From contig NZ_LT706966.1 of the NCBI RefSeq assembly GCF_900155575.1, forward strand, positions 1,905,907-1,969,906: 64,000 bases of DNA. Reading direction: 5' to 3'. A program made the translations under genes and the position numbers. This document shows positions 37,911-47,507 of this stretch, piece after piece. Each line of letters begins with the position of its first letter. The stretch's first letter is position 1. The notes under the pieces were generated by a model that was not told where the DNA came from, did not search any database, and worked only from the letters and a program-made list of their open reading frames with translations. Origin of the DNA: Actinotignum timonense. Lineage in GTDB: Bacteria; Actinomycetota; Actinomycetes; Actinomycetales; Actinomycetaceae.

Positions 37911-38195
37911 CTACTTGTTGGACACAGCCTTCTTGAGGTTGGATCCAGCCGAGATCTTCACGCCGAAACCGGCGGGAATCTCGATTTCTTCACCGGTGCG
38001 GGGGTTGCGGCCCTTGCGGGCGGCGCGCTCGGTGCGCTCCACGGAGAGCAGGCCGGTGATCTTCACGGCTTCGCCCTTGGAAAGCGAATCGACGAGCACT
38101 TCCTGGAGCGCGGCGATCACCTTATCGGCATCGGACTTGGACAGGCCGGAACGGTCGGCGATAGCTGCGATGAGCTCTGTGCGGTTAACGGACAT
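37911..38195 (-). CDS. hup: HU-family nucleoid protein
   Basis: HU bends and compacts DNA. The 94-residue protein reads MSVNRTELIAAIADRSGLSK and contains the signature motif GRNPRTGEEIEIPA in the beta-arm. It lacks the long Lys/Ala-rich C-tail of mycobacterial HupB and is therefore the short form. The start was set at the ATG at 38193-38195; a longer frame reaching 38336 is not HU-like. It is monocistronic, divergent from mprF. HU- or IHF-type proteins can be needed for spacer integration in I-E systems, but a link here is only conjecture. Confidence 0.93.
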   Translation of the reverse strand: MSVNRTELIAAIADRSGLSKSDADKVIAALQEVLVDSLSKGEAVKITGLLSVERTERAARKGRNPRTGEEIEIPAGFGVKISAGSNLKKAVSNK

Positions 38196-38412
38196 GAAAA
38201 TACCTCTCGATATCTGTTCAGGTACATGGCTCATAAGAACCACTAAGCAAAAATGTAGCGGAAACTGGCGCCAAAGTGAGAATTTTCTGCGAAATCGCCG
38301 CGTGTCGGTTAAGACATACATCACAACTCCCTCCAATTTGCACAGTTGTCACAGGATTTGCGCACCCGAACCGCACCCGTTGGCCGGCACGAATGCCTGG
38401 CTTAAGGGCATA

Positions 38413-41190
38413 ATGAGAAAGGTTCAGGAAGCCCCCGGGCCGGTCAGCGCCGCGAAAGTGAGCACGCGGGCCGGGGTGTCGTCGTCGAAGAAAGGTTCCC
38501 CGGTGTCGCGACTTGTCGCCTTCATCCGCTCCCACCCCCGCCCCTTCAAAATCGCTTTCTACGTGCTGGTGATCGCCGGCGTGGCGGCCGTGGCTCACAG
38601 CCAGCTCAAGGAGCTGAGCGGTGAACAGATGGCGAAAGTGCTCAGCTCGACACCTCCGATTATCCTCGTGGAGCTGGTGGCCCTCGGTTTTCTGGCTTTT
38701 ACCGCCACCGGTATTTATGACATCTTCGCCTCCCGGCATTTCGGGGTGGAGATCCCGGTGGGAACCGCCGCGAAAATCGGGTGGATCGCCCAGGCTTTTA
38801 ATAATTTTGCGGGGCTGGGCGGGCTGACCGGCGGGGCGATTCGCTCGCGCTACTACAAGCGGGCCGGGGCCTCCACCAAAGCCGCCGTGGATGCGAGCGT
38901 TGCGGTATGGGCCGCGAACCTGCTCGGGCTGTTCGCCATGCTGCTAGCCACCCTGCCTTTCGCCTTCCGCTACGACGGGCGTTTCCTGGTGGTACCCGTG
39001 GTGGCCTGCCTGTATATCCCGGTGTATTTCCTGGCTGGCAAAGTGCATTTCTGGAAGATTGACTTGCGCACCACCGCGATCGGCACCCAGAATTTCCGGC
39101 AGAAACTCCAGATGCTTTTTGCTTCCGTTGCGGATTGGCTGGCCGCGGCGGTGTTCTTCTGGATTTGCGTGCGCACGTTCCTGGGTGAGGTTTCTTTCGT
39201 GCAGGCCGTGTTTGTGTACGCCACCGCCACCCTGGTGGGCCTGCTCAGCTTCATTCCGGCCGGCCTGGGAACCTTCGATCTCACCGTTATTGTGTTCTTC
39301 CAGCACCTCGGTTTTGATTCTTCGACCCTGGTGCTCGCGATTATCGTCTACCGCGTCACCTACTACGCGCTGCCGTGGCTGGCGGCCACCGTGTACTGGC
39401 TGGCCGAATACGCCTACCCGCGCCTGGGCCTGGAGGATCGCGAGAAACGCGAACGCTGGCTCATTAACGCGCTTTCCACCGGCGTGGTGATTCTGGGGAT
39501 TTTCTCCATCGTCAATGCTTTCGCGCCCTCGTTTTACGCGCGGGTGGCGCTGCTGCATGTCTTCCTCCCCCACGAAATGATTCGCTCCTCGCGTATTGTT
39601 TCGCTGCTGGTGGGGATTATGCTGCTTATTTTGGCGCGCGGGGTGCGCCAGCGGGTGAGCCGCATTTTCCCGATTATTTTGATTCTGTTGGGCGTGGCGG
39701 CGGTGGCCTCGGTGGCGCGCGGCCTGGATACCGGCGCAATTATCGTCATTATTCTTTTCGCGATTTTGCTCTACCTGGCGCGCGGGGCTTTCAACCGCGA
39801 CCCGCTCCCCTTCGAATGGCGTTCTTTCGCGTTTTCCGCGGTCATCGCGGTGGGGATCCCCCTCGGAATTTTCGCCTGGCGCTGGATCCACGGCGCCCCG
39901 CAGGCGCACGTATACCCCACCGCCCACGCGCTGCTCACCGGTGTGAGCATGATCTGCTTCGTTTCCCTCATTTCCCTCGCGCTGCTTTTCTCGCGTTCAC
40001 GCGCCCCGCATTTTGAGCTGCCCCCCCCGGATGACGTGCATCGTTTCGAAACGTTCATGAGCGAGCACAATGCCGGTAATGCCTTCACGCATCTTTTCTA
40101 TCTGGGCGATAAGCAGGTCTTTTATTCTTCGAACGGGCGCGCGGCGCTGCTCTACCGCCCCTACCGTTCCTCCATGCTGGTGCTCGGCGATCCCTTTGGG
40201 GACGAGGCCTCCTTCGAGGAGCTCTTCGAGGAGTTCGTGACCTACGCCGATGAACACGGCTGTTCGGTGGCGATTTACGAGATCGCGGATATTTACCTGG
40301 GGGCCTGCGCGAATATCGGTTTCTCCTTCGTGAAAATCGGGGAGGACGCCACCGTGGACCTGGCCACCTACTCCAATGTGGGCAATAAGGGCAAGGTGTT
40401 CCGGCGCATGCGCAACCGCATGGGCGAAAAAGGCACGCATTTCGAAGTGCATTTCCCGCCTTACACTCCCGAATTCATCGGGGAGCTGCGCGAAGTTTCG
40501 GATGCCTGGCTGGGCAAACGTTCCGAAATGGGCTTCTCCCTCGGTTTCTTCGACGCCTCCTATATTGGTCGCACCCCGGTGCTGCTGGTGCGTGGGGAGG
40601 AACGTATCGAAGGATTCGCGAGCCTCATGCCGATGGCGCCGGGGGTTGCGTCCGTGGACCTCATGCGCATTCGCCCCGACGCGCCGGGCGGCACCATGGA
40701 CGGCATTTTCGTTTCGCTGATCGAATGGGCGAAAGAAAACGGCTACACCCATGTGAACCTGGGGATGGCGCCCATGTCCAATACGGGCACCACGCGTTTT
40801 TCGCGGGCGCGCGAAAAGGTGGTGCGCGTGATCTACGACTTCGGCGACCGCCTCTACAATTTCAAGGGCCTGCGTTCCTACAAGGAAAAGTTCAAGCCGC
40901 GCTGGCAGTCCCGCTATCTTGCGTATACAGGAACGACGGCGCTCACCCCCACCATCCTGGGACTCCTCGACGTGATTCAGCATCCGGACCGCAGCCGCGG
41001 GGCGATTCCGCTGCAATGGAGCCTGCCCGCGCCCTGCTCTAGTGAGGGCGACGACGCCGCAGCTGCCGTTCCGGCAGCTGATACTCAGGCCGCGCGTAAT
41101 ATGGCTACCGTGGGCAATGGCGCTGGCGGGCGCGATGCGGCTTCTACGAATGCTGGTGCTGCCACGAAGCACGGAAAGAAAGGTGCGTGA
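38413..41190 (+). CDS. mprF: Bifunctional lysylphosphatidylglycerol flippase/synthetase MprF
   Basis: MprF attaches lysine (or another amino acid) from aminoacyl-tRNA to phosphatidylglycerol and flips the product, reducing the negative surface charge. The 925-residue protein (start ATG 38413) has an N-terminal flippase domain with many membrane helices (about 40-590, with SFIPAGLGTFDLTVIVF) and a C-terminal GNAT-like synthetase domain (about 600-880), including RPYRSSMLVLGDPFGD and RSYKEKFKPRW. The tail is Ala-rich. A frame open back to 37675 crosses hup and is not coding. It overlaps the next gene by one base (TGATG). It may give resistance to cationic peptides. Confidence 0.93.
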   Translation: MRKVQEAPGPVSAAKVSTRAGVSSSKKGSPVSRLVAFIRSHPRPFKIAFYVLVIAGVAAVAHSQLKELSGEQMAKVLSSTPPIILVELVALGFLAFTATGIYDIFASRHFGVEIPVGTAAKIGWIAQAFNNFAGLGGLTGGAIRSRYYKRAGASTKAAVDASVAVWAANLLGLFAMLLATLPFAFRYDGRFLVVPVVACLYIPVYFLAGKVHFWKIDLRTTAIGTQNFRQKLQMLFASVADWLAAAVFFWICVRTFLGEVSFVQAVFVYATATLVGLLSFIPAGLGTFDLTVIVFFQHLGFDSSTLVLAIIVYRVTYYALPWLAATVYWLAEYAYPRLGLEDREKRERWLINALSTGVVILGIFSIVNAFAPSFYARVALLHVFLPHEMIRSSRIVSLLVGIMLLILARGVRQRVSRIFPIILILLGVAAVASVARGLDTGAIIVIILFAILLYLARGAFNRDPLPFEWRSFAFSAVIAVGIPLGIFAWRWIHGAPQAHVYPTAHALLTGVSMICFVSLISLALLFSRSRAPHFELPPPDDVHRFETFMSEHNAGNAFTHLFYLGDKQVFYSSNGRAALLYRPYRSSMLVLGDPFGDEASFEELFEEFVTYADEHGCSVAIYEIADIYLGACANIGFSFVKIGEDATVDLATYSNVGNKGKVFRRMRNRMGEKGTHFEVHFPPYTPEFIGELREVSDAWLGKRSEMGFSLGFFDASYIGRTPVLLVRGEERIEGFASLMPMAPGVASVDLMRIRPDAPGGTMDGIFVSLIEWAKENGYTHVNLGMAPMSNTGTTRFSRAREKVVRVIYDFGDRLYNFKGLRSYKEKFKPRWQSRYLAYTGTTALTPTILGLLDVIQHPDRSRGAIPLQWSLPAPCSSEGDDAAAAVPAADTQAARNMATVGNGAGGRDAASTNAGAATKHGKKGA

Positions 41191-41660
41191 TGGCGAAGCG
41201 ACCCTCGATGCGTAATCCCGAAACGCCGATGGACGAATTTGGCATGGTGGTGCTGCGCCGAGCTACGCAGAACGTCCGCAGTAGGCTGGTGGCTGATCCG
41301 GAGCGGCACAAGTCCGAGCTCGCGGCGGCTGAGCGGCGCGATGCGGATGATCAGGTGCGTGAGCTTTTCCCAGATGCCCGGATTTGGTACCTGGAGGCTC
41401 GGCCGAGCCACTACCGGTTGAAGGCAGCTGGCTTCTTTGTGCTGAGTGTCCTGGATTTGGATGTGTATCGCGGCTGGTTGGATGGCCCGCATCCTCGTGC
41501 TTTCTACCTGGTGGAGCAGGGCCGGCTCCAGCTGCTGGTGCGGGTCAATGATTTTTACCTTGACGCGATTGCGCTTCCCTCCCCGCCCGCGCCGGTAAGC
41601 AAGCGGCGTTTCACTATTGGCCGGGATGAGTTTCTGCGCGTTGAAGAGGAACTGGCTTAG
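41190..41660 (+). CDS. Hypothetical protein downstream of mprF
   Basis: The 156-residue protein starts at the ATG that shares its A with the mprF stop (TGATG), giving MAKRPSMRNPETPMDEFG. It is a soluble, charged protein with RIWYLEARPSHYRLKAAG near 64 and a mixed alpha/beta look, ending DEFLRVEEELA. No known domain was recognised. The tight coupling to mprF suggests a related job, but this is inference. A strong bidirectional hairpin follows. Confidence 0.65.
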   Translation: MAKRPSMRNPETPMDEFGMVVLRRATQNVRSRLVADPERHKSELAAAERRDADDQVRELFPDARIWYLEARPSHYRLKAAGFFVLSVLDLDVYRGWLDGPHPRAFYLVEQGRLQLLVRVNDFYLDAIALPSPPAPVSKRRFTIGRDEFLRVEEELA

Positions 41661-41663
41661 CTG

Positions 41664-41697
41664 AACGGGAGGGGTACTGAGTAGTATCCCTCCCGTT
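41664..41697. terminator. Bidirectional terminator between the mprF unit and srtC
   Basis: AACGGGAGGGGTACT (41664-41678) pairs with AGTATCCCTCCCGTT (41683-41697) around GAGT, with one G-T pair. The stem lies between the convergent mprF unit and the sortase gene. Confidence 0.85.
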
Positions 41698-41713
41698 TGC
41701 TGTGCCACAAGCG

Positions 41714-42598
41714 TTATGCTTCCGAACTCGCGGCGTTGTTCTTGGCGCGGCGGCGTTCTTTCCACGTCATGCGCCCGAGCACCCCGATGGTGCCCAGCAC
41801 AGCCACGCCGTAAGCAATGGCAAACCATGGGAAGCGCGGCAGATCCGAGGGCTTATTCGCGGCTTTCACGTCTGCCACCGGGGTGGGAATAATGCGCTCT
41901 CCCGTGACCAGGATGCGATGGGAGTTGATGCCGAGCGGGGTGCAGGTCACCAGGGTGACGAGGTCTTTTCCTTCTTCTACCCGCAGGGTATCGGTATCTT
42001 CCGGGGCCACCACTTTGGTATCACGGACGCGATAGGTGAGTACGTCACCGAACACTTCGATGGTGAAGGTGTCCCCTACGTTGACCTTATTGAGGTCGGT
42101 GAACATGCGCGCGTTGGCCAGGCCGCGGTGCGCGGTGATAACGGCGCGGGTACTCGGCCCGCCTACCGGCAGCGAGGTGCCTTCCAGGTGGCCGGCCGCG
42201 CGGTTGAGGACCTCATCTGAGGTGCCGTGGTAGACGGGTAAATCAACGTCGATATTGGGAATGCGGAGCCGGGCCATGAGGCCTTCGGAGTCCGCAGCAA
42301 GAATCTTTTCGTAGGGCCAGATGCCGTCCGCGGCGGTGGTGTCGCCGGTGCCGGTGGCTTTGCGTTCGTTTGCTTCCAGAATCGCGCCGGCGTTGAATGC
42401 TTCGTTATAGGCGTGCGCGGCGGCAAGCTGGGTTTCTTTATCAGGCTGGGCGGTGGCGATTTGATCGGAGTACGCGCCGGTGATTTTGGATTGCTCGTAT
42501 TGAGAGAGCCAGGCGGCGGCGTGCGGATACACCAGCAAGGTGAGGCCGAGGATAACAAGGAGCCCGATGAGGTAGGGCAGCAGCAGGTTTTTCTTCAT
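41714..42598 (-). CDS. srtC: Class C (pilus-assembly) sortase
   Basis: Class C sortases join pilin subunits covalently and are found with pilin genes. The 294-residue protein (start ATG 42598) has an N-terminal membrane helix (5-25), catalytic H157 (ITAHRGL), C219 in TLVTCTPLGINSHRILVTG and R228, and a C-terminal membrane helix with a basic tail (about 255-290). A DGIW segment near 91 could be the lid of the active site. Longer frames upstream overlap a terminator-like hairpin. The two-TM layout and position after two pilin genes match the Actinomyces fimbrial SrtC. Confidence 0.94.
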   Translation of the reverse strand: MKKNLLLPYLIGLLVILGLTLLVYPHAAAWLSQYEQSKITGAYSDQIATAQPDKETQLAAAHAYNEAFNAGAILEANERKATGTGDTTAADGIWPYEKILAADSEGLMARLRIPNIDVDLPVYHGTSDEVLNRAAGHLEGTSLPVGGPSTRAVITAHRGLANARMFTDLNKVNVGDTFTIEVFGDVLTYRVRDTKVVAPEDTDTLRVEEGKDLVTLVTCTPLGINSHRILVTGERIIPTPVADVKAANKPSDLPRFPWFAIAYGVAVLGTIGVLGRMTWKERRRAKNNAASSEA

Positions 42599-42610
42599 GA
42601 GATACAGACC

Positions 42611-42646
42611 CGGGTGGGGAGGTACCAGATGGCACCTCCCCACCCG
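42611..42646 (-). terminator. Hairpin between pilin and sortase genes (possible attenuator)
   Basis: CGGGTGGGGAGGT (42611-42623) pairs perfectly with ACCTCCCCACCCG (42634-42646) around a 10-nt loop. It sits inside the pilus cluster, after the major pilin stop and before srtC on the same strand. It may lower readthrough so that less sortase than pilin is made; no T-tract follows. Confidence 0.7.
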
Positions 42647-42684
42647 TTCGGTAGGCCGCGTATGTTACGCGGTCAGTTCTGTGC

Positions 42685-44160
42685 TTAGGCGTTCACCGCG
42701 CGGTTGCGGCGAACCTGAGCGACGGTCAAGCCACCCGCAGCACCCAGCAGCGCGAGGCCACCCAGGGTGAGCATGAGCTGGCCAGCAGCACCGGTCAGCG
42801 GCAGGTTCGGGCCGTCATGCTTGGTGTTGTCGATGGTCAGGGCAACCTCAGTTGCCTTGCCCTTGTTCACCGTAACTTCCTTGACTTCCGTGTTGATTAC
42901 GTAGCCGGCGGGAGCCTTGGTTTCCTTAAGGTAGAACTTCTTGCTGTCCTCGGTGCCGAGCACCAAGCCAACGAAGCGAACCTGACCGTCCTCACCAGAA
43001 ACGGCCTTGGCAATCGGATCAGTGCCCGCGGTCGCGGCTTCCTTCGTCGCGAACACTGCGAATTCGGCGTCCTTCAGAGGCTTCTGATCATCCTTATCGC
43101 GCTTGAGAACGAGGAGCTCACCAAGCTTGACCTTGCGGTCAGAGGTCGTGGTGGTGACACCAGGCTGGTAATCGTTGACAATCGGACCGAAGGAGTTGGG
43201 GATTTCACCGTTCTGCGGAACACCGGTGATCTGAGTGGAAAGGACAACCTTGAATTCCTGACCAGCAGCCACCTTAGCGAGGCGAGCCGGGGTCAGCTTG
43301 ATGGTCACCTTCTGGCTCACAGCGGTATCGGTTTCACCCTTATCGGCAGGCTCCACGGTCACGGTGTAGTCGGCGTCCTGGGTAAGTGCTTCACCACCAA
43401 GAGTCACCACGGCGTTCTTGTACTTGAGGTGAGCGTCGAGCTGATCTTCCATGCCGACGTTGGTGTAAGTTTCGTTCACGCCGAGGGCGGGAACAGCGTA
43501 CTTAATCTCCCAGTCAACGTTGTCGCCAACCTTCTGGGCCGATTCATCCTTCAGGGTCTTGGTGCCATCATCGGACACGGTATTCTTCGGGTAAGCATGA
43601 ACGTCGTAGAGCCACTTAGCGGTCTGACCTTCCTTGGAGGGGAAGGGGATGGAGACGAAGAAGGGCTGGGCCTTCTTGATCACCTTGTGGGTACCGGTAT
43701 CGCCTTCACGAACCAGGTACACGCCAGCAGCGAGGTCACCGAAAGTGGCAGTGCCACCAGCAGCGGTGACCTGCTTTGTTTCGTTAGCGTCGAGAGTAAC
43801 GTCCTGGCCATTGTAGGTAACCTTCTTCGCAGCTTCGTCGTACTGAAGCTGGGAGATCTTTCCCCATTCGTCGGGGTTGGTCAGGTCAATACCGCTAACC
43901 TTCTGGAGAATGAACTCAACGCCGTCCATAGCCTTCGCGGTATCGGGAGCGGTCAGCGGACGACCGTTATTCGCCTGGTTCCAGGCCGGATTCTCGTACT
44001 TGTGAACCACAATCGAGCCCTTGCGGGTGAGATCGGGGTTACCGAGATTGTCGTTCTGCGGGGCAGCGTGGGCCCCGGGTGCGAGCACCAGACCGGCCGC
44101 GCCGAGGAGGGCGGTGATCAGGGCGGCGAGCACCGCGCGGATAGATTTCTTCAGCTGCAT
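42685..44160 (-). CDS. Major fimbrial subunit (SpaA/FimA-type, LPLTG-anchored)
   Basis: The 491-residue pilin has a Sec signal peptide (MQLKKSIRAVLAALITALLG, cleavage near AHA-AP at 32), the pilin motif W183-LYDVHAYPK192, whose Lys is the expected cross-linking residue, an E-box YLKETKAPAGY near 405, and a C-terminal cell-wall sorting signal LPLTG (453) with a hydrophobic helix and an Arg tail. The N-terminal part is rich in beta structure with Thr/Asn-rich repeats, as in Actinomyces FimA. The sortase downstream should polymerise it. The start at 44160 has GAGAGGA upstream. Confidence 0.93.
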   Translation of the reverse strand: MQLKKSIRAVLAALITALLGAAGLVLAPGAHAAPQNDNLGNPDLTRKGSIVVHKYENPAWNQANNGRPLTAPDTAKAMDGVEFILQKVSGIDLTNPDEWGKISQLQYDEAAKKVTYNGQDVTLDANETKQVTAAGGTATFGDLAAGVYLVREGDTGTHKVIKKAQPFFVSIPFPSKEGQTAKWLYDVHAYPKNTVSDDGTKTLKDESAQKVGDNVDWEIKYAVPALGVNETYTNVGMEDQLDAHLKYKNAVVTLGGEALTQDADYTVTVEPADKGETDTAVSQKVTIKLTPARLAKVAAGQEFKVVLSTQITGVPQNGEIPNSFGPIVNDYQPGVTTTTSDRKVKLGELLVLKRDKDDQKPLKDAEFAVFATKEAATAGTDPIAKAVSGEDGQVRFVGLVLGTEDSKKFYLKETKAPAGYVINTEVKEVTVNKGKATEVALTIDNTKHDGPNLPLTGAAGQLMLTLGGLALLGAAGGLTVAQVRRNRAVNA

Positions 44161-44292
44161 GGTAGTCCTCTCCGTGATTGCAGCACATATTGCTTCAATT
44201 AGTTGTGTGGTTATATTTGCCCCAAGGGCGGCGGTAGATACGCGGTGTTACCCGCGCAGATAGTTCTCAGTGGTTGAGCCTTTATTCCACGC

Positions 44293-47025
44293 TCACCCCC
44301 GGTTTCGCCGTCTGATCATCACGATGCTCACCAGGAGCACAGCTCCCCCGAGCACCGCGAAACCTGCCGTGCGGAACGCGCTATCACTCCACCCACCGGT
44401 GAGTGGAAGCGGCGGTGCCTCACGAAGCTTGTTGTAAATCGCGCCGAGATTCAGTTCCACGGGCTCGTTGCGGTCATTCGTGACCGTTGTGGCGCTCACC
44501 TCCACGGTTTTCACCTCGGTGGACTTCACGTAGCCCAGTGGCGCGGTCTTTTCTTCTAGGGTGTAGGTACCCCAGGGCACGTTCTCCAGGCGGAATTTGC
44601 CCGGGCGCGGATCCTGATCCTGCCACAGCTTGGTTACCGGGCACGCCTGCGCGGTCTCCCCCACGCAATCGGTCACCTCGAAGGGACGCCTATGCTGATC
44701 GCGTATCGTCCAGACGGATCCCTTGAGGTACTTCTCTGACCCGGTTTCCTTCTTCTCCCAGACGATGGTGCCACGCACACGATCATTCTTAATAATGACC
44801 GGGGGATTCTGCTGCTTGGTCGTCACAACCTGCGGTGCGCCAGCAGGCCGGTAACCGCGCGGGGCAGAAACTTCATCCACCACGTAGCGCCGGCCAATGA
44901 GCACATTATCCCACCTGGCTCGGCCGTATTGATCCGTGGTGCGCTCGCCCTGGCGCGGCTCGCCAGCATCGCAGCGTCCGTTCCCGTTGGTATCCTCGCA
45001 CAGGTCGAAAACGGCACCGGGCAGCGGATCACTATAATCCGCATCTTGCTTCTGGATGGTCAGCGAAGTTACCTTCGGGCTATTCAATACCGAGCACGTG
45101 AGATTTCCACTCACGGCAGGCGAGGTCACTTCCCCGAGGAAAGCACCGCCTTCCTCGCGTTGCCCGCGCACCTGAACATTCCGCCCCAGCTTGTCCGTGC
45201 AGCTCCACACTTTGTTGTAGTCACTGAGCGACGACGCCGAACCGCCGGCCATCTGCTCCTTGAGCACATACACGCGATCCCGGCCACGCAGCATCTTGCG
45301 CGTCGGCGTTTGGGGACCATCGGCTTGGCCCGTCGTCGTAACGGATTCGGAATACGGGGCGCCTCCCAGCGGATTCGTACCCGGGTTCTTCTCCGCCACG
45401 GTCACTGTGAACTGGTCGCGCTCATTCAGGCGCTTGGTGATGTTCTTCTCCGCGCTAATGGTAGGAAGATCCGCGCAGCCTTCCAAATCGACGATGAACT
45501 GATCAGCCCACTGGCCGTTGTACATATCGTTAGCGGCCGGGTCAGGCGTCTTGAAGACGGGCTTGCCGCCGTTCTTCACTTCGCCGGAAATGATATCGAC
45601 TTCGTAGATCGCACTGCGCGCAAAGCCGCCGCGCCCATTATTAGCACCCGGGTTCTGCCCGGTATAGCGCCCAGAGATATAGAACGAACCGTTGGAGCCC
45701 GCAGCGAGCCCGCCGGGCTCAAACATCATGATATTCATGTGGAAAGAGCGAATGAGCTGGGCCGGCAGCTCCGGGAAATTCTTATTGCGGATTGTATTGA
45801 GATTGATTTGCGGATTGCGGGCATTATTCGCGGTCGCGAACTGACCCTGCGCAATGGCCCGGTTGTAGGCAGCCTGGAAATCTGCGGCATCGATACGATC
45901 AATGCGCATCTGGGTCAAGCCGGAAAAATCGCGACCCTGGTTATTGAGGCGCCCCTCCGCGGAACCCGCCAGTAGATAAAGATTACCGTCCTTATCGAAA
46001 ATCATGTCGGAGAAAACCGCGGAGGACAGACTGCTGGAGCTCAGGTAACCAAGAGTCACCAGGCGCTTGGTAGCCGGGTCGAACACCATGAGCTTGCGCT
46101 TCGACTTGTAATTGGGGCCAGCATTTGCGGTGTCACCGATGAGGACGTACTTACCGTCCGGCGACATCGTTCCACCCTTGATCGGCATTTGCGGATTGAT
46201 GATCTGGTAACGCTCGAGGCTTTGGTAGCCCTTGTCCCCGGTATTGCTGATGCGCCCGTGGCTAATCCACGTATTCGGGTTTGTTCCCGGCTGGGTAGAA
46301 CCCTGGAACTCGGCATGCCACATGGAACCGTCCGCAGCGATGGCCAGGGCATCGTAGCCGAGATTGCGGCCCGCGCCGGTATCCTTCTTCCATTCCACGC
46401 GGCCCACCGGTTCGGAACCCAGCTGGCCGTTGGGCTGGAAAGTAATCCGGTTGATTTCGCCTTTACCGGAGCCCATCGAGTAGAAACCACGGCCGGTGCA
46501 CTGCTCCATGCGGCTCGGGGCCACATTGCGCGGCGCGAAGCGGCTCGGCGGCGCGGCGAGCGGGCTGGCCGAGCCATCCCGCGGGGTGCCTTCCGGCTGT
46601 TCCAGGATTCCAAGCTGTTCGCGCCAGCTCTTCTGCGCCCGGTCCAGCGGAGTGGTGGTATCGGTTGCGCCCGCGGCATTCGGATCGGTATCCGGTGCCG
46701 GGGTGGTTTCTTGGTTGCCTTCTGTTGCGCCTGCGCTGCCTTCTTCGGTCGCGTTTTCTTCGGTGGCGCCTGTTTCAGTGGAGGCCGACGGCGCAGCCGG
46801 GCTGGCGAGATTAGGCTGTGCAGGATCCGCGGCGGCGGTGCCGGGTTCCGTAGCTTCCGAGGTGGGCTGATCGCTGGCATCTTGAGCGGTGGCGATACCA
46901 GGGGTGGGATGAGGCGCCGGGGTACCCGAAAATGGGAGACCCGTGGCATGGCTGGTCATGAGTGCGGCCACGATCGTTGCAACCGTTGCCGGTATCGCCC
47001 GAAAATTCACGCTCATCCTGTCCAT
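44293..47025 (-). CDS. Pilus tip/accessory surface protein (LPLTG-anchored)
   Basis: The 910-residue protein begins with a signal-like segment (MDRMSVNFRAIPATVATIVAAL). A low-complexity Thr/Ala/Glu-rich linker (about 45-130), a globular domain (about 165-530) with repeated GDTAN/GNLYLLAGS-like strands that looks propeller-like, a SpaA/Cna_B-type domain (about 650-770, PGAVFDLCEDTNGNGRCDAGE) and another Cna_B-like domain (about 775-865) follow. It ends in LPLTG at about 873 with a hydrophobic helix and RRRNRG. The order tip-pilin-sortase is that of Actinomyces FimB-FimA-SrtC. An alternative start is the ATG at 47016. The binding target is unknown. Confidence 0.88.
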   Translation of the reverse strand: MDRMSVNFRAIPATVATIVAALMTSHATGLPFSGTPAPHPTPGIATAQDASDQPTSEATEPGTAAADPAQPNLASPAAPSASTETGATEENATEEGSAGATEGNQETTPAPDTDPNAAGATDTTTPLDRAQKSWREQLGILEQPEGTPRDGSASPLAAPPSRFAPRNVAPSRMEQCTGRGFYSMGSGKGEINRITFQPNGQLGSEPVGRVEWKKDTGAGRNLGYDALAIAADGSMWHAEFQGSTQPGTNPNTWISHGRISNTGDKGYQSLERYQIINPQMPIKGGTMSPDGKYVLIGDTANAGPNYKSKRKLMVFDPATKRLVTLGYLSSSSLSSAVFSDMIFDKDGNLYLLAGSAEGRLNNQGRDFSGLTQMRIDRIDAADFQAAYNRAIAQGQFATANNARNPQINLNTIRNKNFPELPAQLIRSFHMNIMMFEPGGLAAGSNGSFYISGRYTGQNPGANNGRGGFARSAIYEVDIISGEVKNGGKPVFKTPDPAANDMYNGQWADQFIVDLEGCADLPTISAEKNITKRLNERDQFTVTVAEKNPGTNPLGGAPYSESVTTTGQADGPQTPTRKMLRGRDRVYVLKEQMAGGSASSLSDYNKVWSCTDKLGRNVQVRGQREEGGAFLGEVTSPAVSGNLTCSVLNSPKVTSLTIQKQDADYSDPLPGAVFDLCEDTNGNGRCDAGEPRQGERTTDQYGRARWDNVLIGRRYVVDEVSAPRGYRPAGAPQVVTTKQQNPPVIIKNDRVRGTIVWEKKETGSEKYLKGSVWTIRDQHRRPFEVTDCVGETAQACPVTKLWQDQDPRPGKFRLENVPWGTYTLEEKTAPLGYVKSTEVKTVEVSATTVTNDRNEPVELNLGAIYNKLREAPPLPLTGGWSDSAFRTAGFAVLGGAVLLVSIVMIRRRNRG

Positions 47026-47507
47026 TACACGAAGAATTGATCACCGGAAGTGGTTGATCAGCCCGCCATATAACTAATAGTTATCAATCGCCTTAACAAG
47101 CTACGGGAGGAACTACCTACTGTCCAGTAAGGTGAAACGTGATTCATCTCCGCCAAAGTTCCCAGACGGCTCCCAGCCTGAAAATTTTTTGCAAATCTTT
47201 ACACTTGGAAAATTGGCGTACTATGGCGCTAAAAATCCCCGAAAATGGCACCCCCCCCCCCGCATTTTTTCGCATCAACGTAGCATGGCGACTTCTAGGA
47301 CCCTTGACCTACATCGTTGATTTGAAATGAATTTTCACCGATTAGTAAAGAACTTTATGTTATGAGCACCACACGAAAATTGACAAAAAGTACGCGACGT
47401 GTCCATGGTTGTCTAGCGACAAATTCGCGGCGGTATGTGGTGCCCATCCGTGAGAACCGGTCGCGAAATAATTGAATACAGCCTCATACCAGGTCTACGA
47501 TCAAGTT
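47026..47507. other. Intergenic region between pilus cluster and DoxX-like gene
   Basis: The 482-bp divergent region is AT-rich relative to its surroundings and holds no gene. It contains an 11-base C tract (47251-47261), the octamer ATAGTTAT (47077-47084), which recurs upstream of the other surface-protein gene (50912-50919 and 51091-51098), and a consensus -35 box TTGACA (47380-47385) facing the DoxX-like gene with only a weak -10 about 18 bp downstream. The pilus promoter could not be placed with confidence. Confidence 0.5.
47251..47261. repeat. 11-base poly-C/poly-G tract upstream of pilus cluster
   Basis: A run of 11 C on the plus strand (11 G on the pilus strand) lies about 226 bp before the tip-protein start codon. 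Homopolymer tracts of this length change length readily during replication. Its place in a promoter region suggests slipped-strand control of expression, though distance to the gene is large and no promoter was identified. Confidence 0.6.

Noticed and set aside
37675..38412. Upstream extension of the mprF frame to 37675.
   Set aside because: It crosses hup and its terminator on the other strand and has no flippase-like sequence; the ATG at 38413 gives the normal N-terminus.
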